NCBI GenBank assembly: GCA_028622995.1
Contig: JAJQJQ010000007.1
Location: forward strand, 2,728,001-2,792,000
DNA: 64,000 nt
Direction: 5' to 3'
From: Panagrolaimus kolymaensis
Taxonomy: Eukaryota > Nematoda > Chromadorea > Rhabditida > Panagrolaimidae
Part shown: positions 47,301 through 57,453 of the stretch, piece by piece
Layout: each line of letters begins with the position of its first letter
How positions within the stretch are numbered: position 1 is the stretch's first letter
Made by a program: the position numbers and the translations under genes
Notes under the pieces: model-generated
What the model was told of the DNA's origin: nothing
Seen by the model: only the letters and a program-made list of their open reading frames with translations
Databases searched by the model: none

Positions 47301-49613
47301 GTTTTATTTTAAGTAAGGACATCATTTTATTAAAATCTATTTTTGGAGTAATATAAAGTTAATAGTTGACATTAAAACAGGGGAAATATTTACTAGTCAA
47401 AAGTTAGATTTAAATTGTTTAGTTTGTTTCCCGTGTAGCTCAGTGGTAAGAGCGCCGTACTTATGAGATCCTTCTAGGGAATACGGATGTCGAGAGTTCG
47501 ACCCTCTCCTCGGGAATTATTTTTTTCAATTTTTACCATTTTTTTTTATGAATTTGTTAGGAATTTACTTATTTTATGCAAATATAAATGAATGCACCAA
47601 ATTTTCAGATGCATTAGTCCTTTACCAAATAAATGATATATGGCATCGTTTATCTGCAGGTTTAACTAAACGAACACAACATGTAATCAATGAAGCTGCT
47701 GAATTTGGTAAAAATTCTGGCCATGTTCCATTGACACATAAAAATTCTTTCATTTATCGAGTAACAAAACCTGAAAGACTTGCATATGTATTTGAACAAA
47801 TTAGTGGCAGTTATTTAACTAACTTTTTTGTTACAATTTTTGGTTATGGAGTCACAGCTTATTTTGCTTTACCTAATTATCAAATTGCTATGGCATTTTT
47901 TGCTTTCATAGTTTTATACAATACAGTGTTGCAAGTAAGTTTCACTTCCATAAGTGCAAAGTTTAATAAAATTCAAAGTTTAGTTATTCTTTTATTGTCC
48001 AGTGATGGTGATGACATGCGAATGTGCTCCAACTGAAAGTCTCAAAGAATCTAAAGTAAAAAATCGAGCAAATCCAGATTGTTTTTCTAGAAAAGTTAAA
48101 AGAGCTTTCACTAATTCTTTCATCGGTAATAATTCCCTACTTTAATTTCAAGCTGTTAAAATTGTGCTCATTTTAGTTCCATATTCAAAATTCTTACAAA
48201 CTTCATTGGGAAAAATTATTTTTATTAGTATTTTTACTGTAGTATTTTTATGGCCGGCAAGCTACGGTATTCGACATTTGAAAAATGAAATGGATTTCAA
48301 AAGAATTTTACCCCGAAATTCACCATCTCTTCAAGCTTTTACTTTTATGGAACAACATGTTAGCTTATTTTTAATGGGATAAAAAAAGATAAAATTAAAG
48401 GTTTTAGGTTTGGAATGATTTTTTGCAATTTGTCTTCATTGTAAATAATCCACCAAATTTTGCGGATGAAAGCGAATATTTACCATTCAGAGTAAGTTTA
48501 AGCTAACACAAAAATATCACATGATTTGCTGTTAATTTTTATCCATGTCTGCAGCCAATGACCCAAATATGCTAATAATTACTAATTTTTTTAAGGAAAT
48601 GGTCTCAGAAATTGAACAACTTGAAGAAGCATATGGTCCAAAATCGAATATGATGTGGTTGATTGATTATCTCAATCATGAATTTGATATAAACTATCAT
48701 AAAAACTTTAAATTATCCAAAATTAATATGTCAAGATTCATTCCTTTCATCACTGAAGAACCTTATAATGCATGGAATGATGGGTTAAAATATAGAGTTA
48801 ATAATGAAACGTAAGCAAAAGTTAATGTTGGAACTCAGAGAAATCATGAAAGCATTTTAGGGGTGAAGTATCAATAAATCAAATGCTTTTTATTGTTACA
48901 TTCAAAGGAATTACTACTTTGAGTGGAAAAGTTAAGGTTCTTTCAAAATGTCGAGATATTTTAAATCGATATTCGCAATTTGATGTTGCTTCATTTGACA
49001 CTGATTCGGGAACAGTGGATATGATTTTAAATCTTCTTCCAAGTCTTTTAACTCCAGCGGCTGTTATTATTGCTTTATCTGGGATTTTCTCAGCTTTGAT
49101 TATGCAAAATTGCGTTGCAAGCATTGCAACCACCTTCTTTACAGCAACCAACATTCTTGGTAAGTAAAAAATTTGTAATATAAAAAAAATCAGTGAAAAT
49201 CCTTTCAAAGTTAAAACATATTTTATTTTTTAGGCATTTATGGATTTGTTTACTTTATCAATATTGACCTCGATGTATTCACTGTTGGAACATTCCTTTT
49301 CGCCTCACTTATCAATAATTTTCTTGTTAGTCAATCAGTGGCCGAATATATGAGAAATCGGGATGAAGCCAATCGATTACAAAAAACTCTTGAGCGACTT
49401 TGCTGTCAATCAATAAAACTTTTAATTTTAACCCTCTTCTTCACCGCTCCTGTTCTTTTTACACCCGTGCCTGTTCATTTTATTAATATTTCAATTTTAA
49501 TTGTATCTTTACTTTGTGCCATCGTCCATGTTGCCTTTTTCATTCCATCAACAATGAGTTTTTTCTCAAATTCATGTACGGGAAATGCATGCTGTTATGA
49601 ACCCCAAGAATAA
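44317..49613 (+). CDS. Patched-related (PTR) transmembrane protein
   Basis: Exons: 44317 to about 44435 (MVSISLQFSRLGAAIGHRPF, first membrane segment), about 44493-44590, 46492-46915, about 46974-47312, about 47554 onward, and further short exons to 49613. The product has the nematode patched-related layout. After segment 1 there is a large luminal loop, then an RND-type sterol-sensing-like bundle (SPLILLGVTLGLFCFTIT onward), a second half starting VVFLWPASYGIRHLKNEMDF, another loop (FVFIVNNPP) and a last bundle that includes LLPSLLTPAAVIIALSGIFS. PTR proteins work in moulting, endocytosis and cuticle formation and probably move lipids or sterols. One intron (44591-46491) carries nested foldback elements and another a tRNA-Ile gene. 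Exons 47940-48500 are less certain. The paralogue cannot be named. Confidence 0.85.
44591..45512 (+). other. Left part of the long PTR intron
   Basis: Intron sequence between the GTAAG donor at 44591 and the foldback element. It is AT-rich. The frame at 45246-45494 has no recognisable similarity. Confidence 0.5.
45513..46468. mobile_element. Outer foldback (MITE-like) element with GTCGAC-repeat ends
   Basis: The left end, about 45513-45625, and right end, about 46357-46468, are inverted copies of each other. Each is a short array of units such as ATAATGTCGACCAGACAC, in which GTCGAC recurs every 18 bp or so. The outermost bases are GGCG... on the left and ...CGCCC on the right. The right terminus (reverse complement GGGCGACACGACAC) also occurs inside at 45641, where the nested element begins. 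No coding capacity is seen. I found no convincing target duplication. It lies in a PTR intron, with its right end about 23 bp from the next exon. Confidence 0.75.
45641..46293. mobile_element. Inner foldback element with ATAATCTCAAC-repeat ends
   Basis: It starts GGGCGACACGACATAATCTC and carries three ATAATCTCAAC / AAAATCTCAAC units on the left. The mirrored units, ending near 46293, read GTTGAGATT. Further in, 45715-45780 and about 46190-46252 form long inverted arms (ACCAATTACTCGTCATTTT and its complement) that converge near 45975. It is non-coding. The terminal words are a diverged version of the outer ATAATGTCGAC units, so the two elements may be related. Confidence 0.7.
47429..47515 (+). 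tRNA. tRNA-Ile(TAT) with intron
   Basis: The acceptor stem TCCCGTG pairs with CTCGGGA (one T-T mismatch). The D arm is GCTCAGTGGTAAGAGC, the anticodon stem CCGTA pairs with TACGG and the T arm is GAGAGTTCGACCCTCTC. The loop is C-T-TAT followed by about 15 extra bases (GAGATCCTTCTAGGG region), placed just 3' of the anticodon, the canonical tRNA intron position. The A box (TAGCTCAGTGG) and B box (AGTTCGACCCT) are good. Minor tRNA-Ile(TAT) genes commonly carry introns in animals. It sits in an intron of the PTR gene on the same strand. Splitting of anticodon and intron is by eye. Confidence 0.88.
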
Positions 49614-49883
49614 GATTTTTGAAGAAAAATATTTTTAAAGCGTGCAATAATTTTTAAACAACGGATATTTGCCATTTTTGTATCTTTTTATACGAAACTT
49701 CGAGTATTATTTTCATTTCGTGCCTTTTTGATGGACTCATTGGTTGTTATTTTTAACATTCCCTTTTTTCTTTGAGCCACTTTCCGATCTCCTTTCTTTT
49801 TGTCAGCTCAATTATAAAAAAACAAAAGTGCTCATAGCTTTTACAAAGTGCCTTGATATTATTTAAATTTATAAATTTGGTTA

Positions 49884-49889
49884 AATAAA
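49884..49889 (+). terminator. Candidate AATAAA polyadenylation signal of the PTR gene
   Basis: A perfect AATAAA about 270 bp after the stop at 49613 and 85 bp before the convergent gene's stop. The distance is long, so it is only a candidate. Confidence 0.3.
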
Positions 49890-49973
49890 TTCTTTTTAAT
49901 TAAAGAAAGTATATATCAAAAAATAATCCTAAAATACACTATCAACAATAAAAATCAAAAAAGCACTAGTATT

Positions 49974-50445
49974 TTAAACTGAATTTTGTGGTTCATTTAC
50001 AGGCTGTTGATTGGTAATTAAATCGAGTTGCAACCCAGTGGATTCATTTTTCAAAATAGTTCTTCCTCGTTCTTTTCGTCGCCGATATCGACTCCAAAAT
50101 CCATAAGCATATAAAGCAACAATCAAAAATAATAAAATAGCTAACAAAAATACTAAAAATTTTAATGAAGCTCCCGAAGGATGTTCATGCGATGGAGCAG
50201 AATCTTTTAATAAAACATTTTCGGCTACTCCAATAATGGTTGATAATGGTTTGTTTAAAAGTGTTGGATGAAGGCAAACATGAGGTTCTTCGAAACTAAA
50301 GAAAAAGTATTTAGAATGCTTTTAAATAACCTTGAAATTTTTACCCTTCAATTTGAGCACACTCGGTGTCATGAACGCAATCAATTTTACATTCGGATAT
50401 TAAAACAGGAATAAATTGGTATTCTTGACCCTGAGTTGAATTCAT
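49974..50445 (-). CDS. Small single-pass membrane protein, uncharacterised
   Basis: Two exons (about 50347-50445 and 49974-50297) joined in frame give about 140 residues starting MNSTQGQEYQFIPVLISEC. Four cysteines lie in the first 45 residues (SECKIDCVHDTEC and HVCLH). One membrane segment, LKFLVFLLAILLFLIVALYAYGFW, is followed by a strongly basic stop-transfer run (SRYRRRKERGR) and a short polar tail. There is no clear cleavable signal peptide. It lies downstream of a perforin-2-like gene on the same strand that lacks the membrane anchor usual for that family. It may be the missing tail of that gene, or independent. I do not recognise it. Confidence 0.55.
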
Positions 50446-50824
50446 AATTAATAAAAGAATATAAGTTTAAAGACTTTTGAATTAAGATTAAACTTTGTTT
50501 TAAAAAAATCAATCGTGTGTTTTCTCTGAAAACACGACAACTGTCATCACCAATATTTGATTGACCGATGACAACTTATGTTGCTGCTTCTTCTTTCTTT
50601 TTTTAACTTTGAACTTTTTTTGAAAACGAAAAGCTCAATTCTTTGATGACGATAATTTATTGTGAAAAAGAGTTTGGCTGTGTGATTTTTTTTAATGAAT
50701 CGCTTACTTTGTTTAAAACACTCCTTTTGAAATTCCACAGTTTGTGAAAGATATTGAAAAAAATTTATTTAAGCTTTAAAAAAATAAAACTAAACCATCG
50801 GTTTTTTAAATTAAAAAAAGTTTA
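50446..50824. other. Spacer between the small membrane protein and MACPF genes
   Basis: These 379 bp between two genes on the same strand contain no GT...AG pair that I could use to join them in frame with confidence. No other feature is seen. Confidence 0.4.
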
Positions 50825-52986
50825 TTATAGAGAAATATCGGTTCGATTGAAAAATTCATCCAAAATAGAAATAGTTTCGTTTTTAAATTGACTTGATTCA
50901 GGTAAAGCATATACGTGTTCAGAAGTGCTGTTTTCCAATGCTAAATGGAATTTAGTAAATGGTGGGCGTTTCAATGGTTTAGGTGCAGCTTTGGCAAAAG
51001 CCGTGTGGTGAACACAATAAGAAATGTCACAATCTTTGTATGTGGTCAATGAATGCTCAGTATGGCCTTCAGGACAATGACGCTCGGTTGATTGACAACT
51101 ATAAAAACCACCAAAATCAACAGCATCTGCTTTGCCTCGAGTATCATAGCTTATACAGACGAAAACGTCATCAATAAATTCGAAGGCTTCATAGTGCTCA
51201 GGACATCCCATTGTTTTTGTTAATTCGTTTGTTTCGCCTTTTTTATAAAAACCACCGAATAATACTCCTTCATTTCCTTTTTTGGCTACAACCTCATCTG
51301 AACGCTTACACCAATAATCTGTAAGTTTTACATCGTCGATAATCTTTCCAATAAAATGAATTCGATTAATCAAACACATAGTGTCAGTAATACGACATCC
51401 ATTTTGAAAAAATGGTTCCGTCAACTTAACACTATTTTTTAAAACGGGAATCGGTATATAATTTTCTGGACAAGAAGTTGTTCCCGTTTTCGGATTTTCA
51501 TTAATAAATGGCTGACAAATCTCATCTGAACGATCACCCTCGAAACGCACATTTGCTATAAACGAAGCGATAGCGGAGCTTACGGAAGAAGTTAAAATAT
51601 AATCATCTATTAGTTTACATTCCCGAAAAATTCCACCGAAATAAAGTTTGTCTTCTTTCACAGTAACATTCTTACATGATTTTTCATCATTAACATTTGC
51701 CTAAATCTTTGTAAAATTTAAAAAATAGCATATTAAAGATAGCTAAAAGACCTCAGGATCGAAATTTTCTGATTGTGGATCGGTGCATCCTTGTTCTGTA
51801 TTAACTTCATAATATTCTTTAGTCGCATTAAAGAGTAGATTTTGAACAATTAAAAGAGTAGTGGTATCAAACTCGGGTAAAGTGTTTTGGTGGATGAGAG
51901 AATAAATATAAACTCCTTCATGCTCCAAACCAACCAAACTGTCGACATGCATTAATTGGACCTAAAATAAAAAAAGTGTTAATTTTTTAAATACAAAAGC
52001 TGAGAAATTTTTTTAGATAATAAAGTATGGCTATGTCCCTGAGAAATTTTTTGGGTACATCGCTTTTTACAAACAAAAAATGTTTCAGCTTTTTGTCTTT
52101 TTTAAAATCTTACATCATTTTCAGCCGCTAAAATTCTGCGAACATCTGGTCCTCCTTTTGTTTCAATAGTAGAATATCGAGTCATTGTTCCCAATCCTGA
52201 CTTATGTGTGGAACTTCCTTCATCGTTTGTTGCTATGCTTCCTCCAAACATGCCTAAGAATGACATTGACGCGTCAGTTTTCATTTTACTTGAGTCTGCT
52301 CCAAATTCTCCCTTGTTACCGTTTTCAATAAACCAACGAGAAGTAATCATCGAACCTGTTAAAACTTTGTTGACGACATGAGTTCCATAATCACGGATAA
52401 TTACTTCGGCTTGGTATTTTGCAAGAATGGGTAATCCTTTATTTAAAGATGAAATGATTTCGTTAATTTTATCTGCAAAAGCTTCATCCAATCCTTCTTT
52501 TTCTTCAGCAATAAAAGTAAAAGCTTTATAACCTATTCTTGATTCTAACATTGTTGTTGATTTATCAGACATAAATCTTTTAGTTTCTTGACTTGCCGCA
52601 CTAAATGTACCGCCGCCGACAAAGCTTTTGAATTCATCACGTGAAGAAGTTATTCTATCTCCGCTCCAATCATCAAAAGATTTATAAGAATTAGCTGTTC
52701 GATCAACTACAACTTCTTCCACGGGAATTGTAATAACGTTATCAGGAATAAGAAAGTTTCCATCAGGAGTGGTTTTGCATTTTTTGTGTTCTGTTGCAAA
52801 AATTGGAAGTGTTATTTTGTTTGTAAGATCGTCCCAGCCAACACCAACTAGGCCATCGAGACTACGTTTTAAAGTATTTCCCATTTCTTGATGAAGGCTT
52901 TTCAAGCATTTATTCATATCAGAAAGTTCACCATGAACGATAACTACGAAAAGAATTATGAAATGTGTAATCCAAATGTGACGCAT
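50825..52986 (-). CDS. MACPF-domain protein, perforin-2 (MPEG1)-like, without a membrane anchor
   Basis: Three exons, 52114-52986, 51752-51961 and 50825-51700, give about 652 residues. The N terminus MRHIWITHFIILFVVIVHG is a signal peptide. The MACPF core is shown by AEVIIRDYGTHVVNKVLTGS, containing the family signature Y-G-T-H, followed by a Gly-rich segment (FLGMFGGS). The second half is Cys-rich and resembles the P2 domain of MPEG1: CPEHYEAFEFIDDVFVCI, CPEGHTEHSL and CDISYCVHH, then PLKRPPFTKF. MPEG1 proteins are pore-forming effectors that attack engulfed bacteria. Here a stop follows TDISL and there is no transmembrane segment, unlike the usual family layout. It could be a secreted form, or the last exon may lie elsewhere (compare 49974-50445). 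Confidence 0.8.
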
Positions 52987-53631
52987 CTGAAATCATCGAT
53001 TTAGGATTTTGGAAAAAACGATAGATAAAAAAACTACAATGGAAATTAAATTATAAGCATGGAAAAAAGTTAAACGATATGAACAAAATAGAATTTTTTT
53101 CTGTAAGTAATAAAATTTATTTTATATTGCTCTAGTTATGAAAAGCTTCCACTATTTGGTAAGAATCCGCCCTTCTTTCACAGAATAATCATCTTAAAGT
53201 TATTTCAAGAATATTGTTTTTACACACATAAATTATTCCTTCCCAGATTTTTGAAGCATGAATGAAAAAACAGCAGCCACAAAAATTTTGTTTATTTTTT
53301 TTTTGCTTGAAAGCAAAAGTTGTTTTGCATTTTTAATAAAATTCTTGCTTGTTTTTGATTTGAAAAAATATTTTGTTTTGAGCATTTTTTTTAACGTCAG
53401 AGATGGTTTCTGATTAGGCCGAGGAAATGTTCCCTAATTGAAAGCTTTCTGTAGCTCAGTAAAGAATTATAAAAATTCAACTAACATTTATGAATCTGTA
53501 AACGTAAAATTAAACCGGTATATTTATTTAATATCATAACAACAAATGTGACAATAAAAGTTAAATTTAAAATATTACAAGAAAAAAATGACACATAATT
53601 TATAATGTAACAAATGGATTTAAAAAAGAGA
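52987..53631. other. AT-rich spacer before the MACPF gene
   Basis: It holds the promoter side of the MACPF gene and the 3' UTR of the prenyltransferase gene, both on the minus strand. No ORF or repeat is recognised. Confidence 0.45.
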
Positions 53632-54922
53632 TCAAACAGAACCAGCATTGAGGTTGAGCAATTCATGAAGTTTATGGTTCCATAATCGTCGACGAATAGG
53701 ATCAATAACAATAAGTCGTTCATAGCACTAAAAATTGACATTAAAATGATACCATTTAATAAGAAATAAACTTACAGCTCGAGCAGTTTGAAGACAATTC
53801 GCAATACCTTTTTTTTCGTCAATCAAAGCTAACATTGCTTCAGCTAGAAATGTAAGAGCAAAAGGAGATTCAGCACTATTAGGAATATCAAGTTCTTTTG
53901 CACCAGCAGCAAGACAACATTCTTTAGCAAAATCAATAATTTCAGGATGTTCAGAGTATGAAGAAAAGTCCATTAAGCTGAAAAAAGAAAAGTGAAATTT
54001 AAACAAAAGTTTTGTACAAACAAACCCAGTAAGATATGACCAAGAACTTGCGTTGTTTACTGCGCCTTTAATGTAAGTAAGTGTAAACCTAAAATAATAA
54101 AATGATTTGCTGTAGAGTAAGATAAAGATGAAACATACTTAATCTCATCATCAAGGATGTTGCTTTTCTCAAAGTTATCGCTCATTTCAGAAACAATAAA
54201 GTAACGATACGTCCAAGCAGAGTTATTGAAGACATCACGTTGAATGAATTCAGTTGTACAACGAAGTTCGGATTCCAAAGAAACATCAAAGTGACGAACG
54301 AGAAAAACTCTAAAACCAAAAAGTTATACAAGAACCAAGTAAAAGTATCTTACCGATGTTGCCATGCGTGGTAATTTTCTGTAAATGAAATTAATCAAAA
54401 ACTTATAATATAAACCTCTATAATTCAAAACAAAAACTTACTAGGATCCTCTTTCAAAATAGAATTGACAAAATCCATTTTAATTTTCTTTTCTCCAATC
54501 CATGTAACAAGTTCACGACGATGGTGCCACACTTGATAATTCTTTAAGTTATCTTGAACAGTTTCTTCACAAAATTCGAGTTCTTCTTTGATATCTTTTT
54601 TGAGTTCACGAAGAAGGAAGCGGCGATATTCCCAAACAGAGTAATTTGCAGGATTCAAACTTGTGCAAAAAGTTGCCAACTCAAATGCTCGTTCACTGAT
54701 TTCACGTTTATTCATAACAGCTCGAAGATAAGCAAATGCATCAATAACTACAAGAGAAAAGGTTTTGACTTTTGGAGAAATATATAATAACTTACATTCT
54801 TCACGAAGAGCGATAGCAACAACAGCATTTTCTGCTTCCGAATTATAAATAGGCTTAATATCTTTCCATTCTTCACGATATTTGTACAATTCATCACTGA
54901 CACCATCTCCAGATCCAGACAT
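53632..54922 (-). CDS. fnta-1: Protein farnesyltransferase/geranylgeranyltransferase-I alpha subunit
   Basis: Start MSGSGDGVSDELYKYREEW at 54922. The protein shows the alpha-alpha repeats of the family. Each has a W-x(2)-R-type core: NYSVWEYRRFLLREL, NYQVWHHRRELVTW, a short exon with the KNYHAWQHR-type repeat at about 54345, NNSAWTYRYF and NASSWSYLTG. The last exon, ending NLNAGSV, has IDPIRRRLWNHKLHEL. With a beta subunit this protein attaches farnesyl or geranylgeranyl groups to C-terminal CaaX cysteines of Ras, lamin and Rho-type proteins in the cytosol. About 330 residues, normal for the family. All repeats seem intact. Confidence 0.93.
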
Positions 54923-55188
54923 GATTATTGAATCAAAATATTTTTTTTAAAGAAAAATTTGTACACAAAAAGGTTTGTTGAATAAAAAAAGTCGTTGAAA
55001 AAAATGTTTTCACCAAATTCATGAGTTTTCTTCGCTGTAAGATGCAAGTAATTTAAAAACTCTAAAAAAAAGTAAACCATTGAGGAGTAAAAAAAAGAAG
55101 GATGTCTGTTTTTACAAATATGTTTACTTACTATAGGAATGAAGGAATTTTACTGTTAATTTTGTAATCAAAAACAAAAATAACCTTA
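54923..55188. other. Upstream region of the prenyltransferase gene
   Basis: AT-rich, with no ORF of note, between the prenyltransferase start and the tRNA-Lys-like sequence. Confidence 0.4.
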
Positions 55189-55258
55189 GCCTTCCAAGGG
55201 CTCGAATTTTGACATTCAGATTAAAAGTCTGACGCTCTACTAACTGAGCTAGAAAGAC
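55189..55258 (-). tRNA. tRNA-Lys(TTT), degenerate, probably a pseudogene
   Basis: Minus strand. The acceptor stem GTCTTTC pairs with GGAAGGC (two G-T pairs). The D arm is GCTCAGTTAGTAGAGC, and the anticodon stem TCAGA/TCTGA has loop CTTTTAA, anticodon TTT. The T arm AAAATTCGAGCCCTT has a shortened stem with two A-C mismatches, where a working gene has G-C pairs. The A box is good and the B box (ATTCGAGCC) has lost a G. It is about 70 bp with no intron. It looks like a decaying or relic copy. Confidence 0.6.
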
Positions 55259-55570
55259 GTTGCTGGGTAATAAGTTTTATGGTTGCTGAAAAATAAACAT
55301 TTTGGATCGACAAGCTTGGATTTTACTTGCATTTTCTGGCAAATTCCATAAAATATGTCTACTATTTGGTGATAGATAAAACAATATAGAAGATTCTTTT
55401 CTTTGATTCCTTTAAAAATAACTGGTTTAAAATTTTAGTGCTTTAGTATTGTAGCGAAAAGTGTAATTTGTGGATTATCCATATTACTTTCATATTTTAG
55501 TGATAGATTATTTTGTAAAAGAAAATAATGTTTTGTTGTGAAACAAAGTTTAAAAATAAAAGGTAATTTA

Positions 55571-56793
55571 TTATCGAACAATAAATGAATGAAGTGGAGT
55601 TCCAGCTTCAACCTGACATTCACAAGCTGCAATGGTATTTATAGATTGTTGCTCCCATTGTTCGGTACTATTTTTTGAAATATTTTTTAATACAGTAAGT
55701 GTCCGTAATACTGGTCGACATTTGCCAAATCCTGCTAAGCAAGCACTATCAGAATCACATGAAACTTCATTGAGATAAGCGGGAAAATACTCGGGTGGCA
55801 ATTTACGCCAAGTCCAACAAATATTACATAATCCACACCATGGAGTTCCAGATGAAAGGGTTTCACCTCGAACATAATCACAACTTATCTTAGTTGAAAC
55901 GCCTAATACTAAAAAGACAAATAATTAAGCTTTTTAAAAGATGATATGGATAAGCTTACATTTATCCTTTAATTCACTTTGATCAACGCTAGTAAAGCTA
56001 TCGCTTCCATCATCGTCGATACCATTATTATTTACATCTCTTCGTTTTCTTGATTTTTGCATTAATAATTTCACCATTTGATCAACAGTTTCATCATTTT
56101 GAAGATTCATTTTAGTGAGAGTTGCTTGTTGAACTTCTTTTTGCTTTTGTTTTGCTTGAACGTATCCACATTCCATTCCATGGGCTGGTTCACGCTTTGA
56201 ATTAATCCTAAATTGTGCAGAAGCATTTAAGGCATTTGAAAATCCTTCAAGGACATGCATGCGACAAGCTTGACATTCTAGAGAAACACATGAACTTCCA
56301 AAGTCGTTAGCAATACCAGCTGCTCCAGCTGCTGCTGTAGGTGCATTGGTTTCAGCAGCCATCATTGAAGTTGTTTTAAATGCAAATTGTGGAACTTTGG
56401 ATGGTGGTGCATGAACAATAGCGGTTGGAGGTACTAAGGTTTTAGGATTCGGGGAATAATCGCTGATATCAGGAAATGTAAACATCGCTTCATCCAATGA
56501 AGTTGCTTGAAGTCGAGAATCATAGGCAAAACATTTTGTACTATTTTTGGCTTTAATACATGGGCATGATGTCTGAAAACAAAAGATGCCATAATAAGAG
56601 GATTACATGAAACACGATAACTCTGTAAACATTATCATGTCGATATCTCAAAAAATCTTACTTGAGAAGATTGAATTTGTGGACATCGAAGTGGGCAATT
56701 AGTTGTCTGTTTAGGTACTCTTGAAGGTTGGAAAAATTGTGAACTAACTAAATCAATTATAAAAGAATAAATAAAAAATTTAATAAAAATCAT
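55571..56793 (-). CDS. Secreted cystine-rich precursor, possibly IL-17-like
   Basis: Start MIFIKFFIYSFIIDLVSSQ at 56793 is a signal peptide. The pro-part has CPLRCPQ, TSCPCIKA, an Ala/Pro-rich stretch and LECQACRMH, and ends at a strongly basic site (KSRKRRDV) fit for furin-type cleavage, followed by an acidic Asn/Asp run. The C-terminal domain (about 110 residues) has CDYV, WCGLCNICWTWRKLPPEYFP, EVSCDSDSACLAGFGKCRPV, LRTLTVLKN and INTIAACECQV. The order P..Y.P, E..C, a C...C pair, C.PV, VL and CxC near the end is what I recall for IL-17-type cystine-knot cytokines, including the nematode members. Other cystine-knot ligands are possible. Exon joins at 55910 and 56575-56660 look sound. Confidence 0.6.
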
Positions 56794-57453
56794 TTTTTGT
56801 AAATAAAATTAAAGCTTTTAATAATGTCGTCTAAACTTTTTGTAAGCAACAGAAACTGAAAAGAATTGACAATTTTTTTTAGTCTTTTATCTCGCTTTTT
56901 TCCATTCTTTTGTCGTTTAGTTTGACAATATAAACTTTTACTTCAAAAATAAAACGTGAATCATAACGTTTCCTTTCATTTGCTATGTTTTCCTTTGCCT
57001 CCTTCTTGCTCTATAGCTTTCAGCAGCTTCCTTGGGGTCATGTTTGCTTTTCAACTTTTGTCAAACTCGCAATGGTTTTTTTGTAAAAAAAAAATTTGTT
57101 GTGAGAGGGCGGAAAAAGCTTTTAGTCAGCCATTTTCTTGGATGATGACTCGAAATGTTGGATATAAATCTGGAGAAGAAAAACAACCTTGTATAAATAT
57201 CTTGAGATTTTATTTTTGTAAAAAAAATAACAAAGAAAAACATTGTACAACATTTTTGTATAAATATTTTTGACTAAAAAAACTCTCTCTCTAGTAAATA
57301 TCAAATCTATATAATGAGATCATTGAAAGAAAAAATAGAAACGGTATGGAATTGTAAATAAACAACATCAAAGGGTAAAACATCATCTATTTTTGGAAAA
57401 TATATTTGAACATGTTGATCGTTATTCATGGTAGTGGGCCATGTTGATGGTTT
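56794..57453. other. AT-rich spacer between the nuclear receptor and the cystine-rich precursor
   Basis: Both neighbours are on the minus strand. The short frames here on both strands mirror one another over A/T runs and have no recognisable similarity. Confidence 0.45.
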
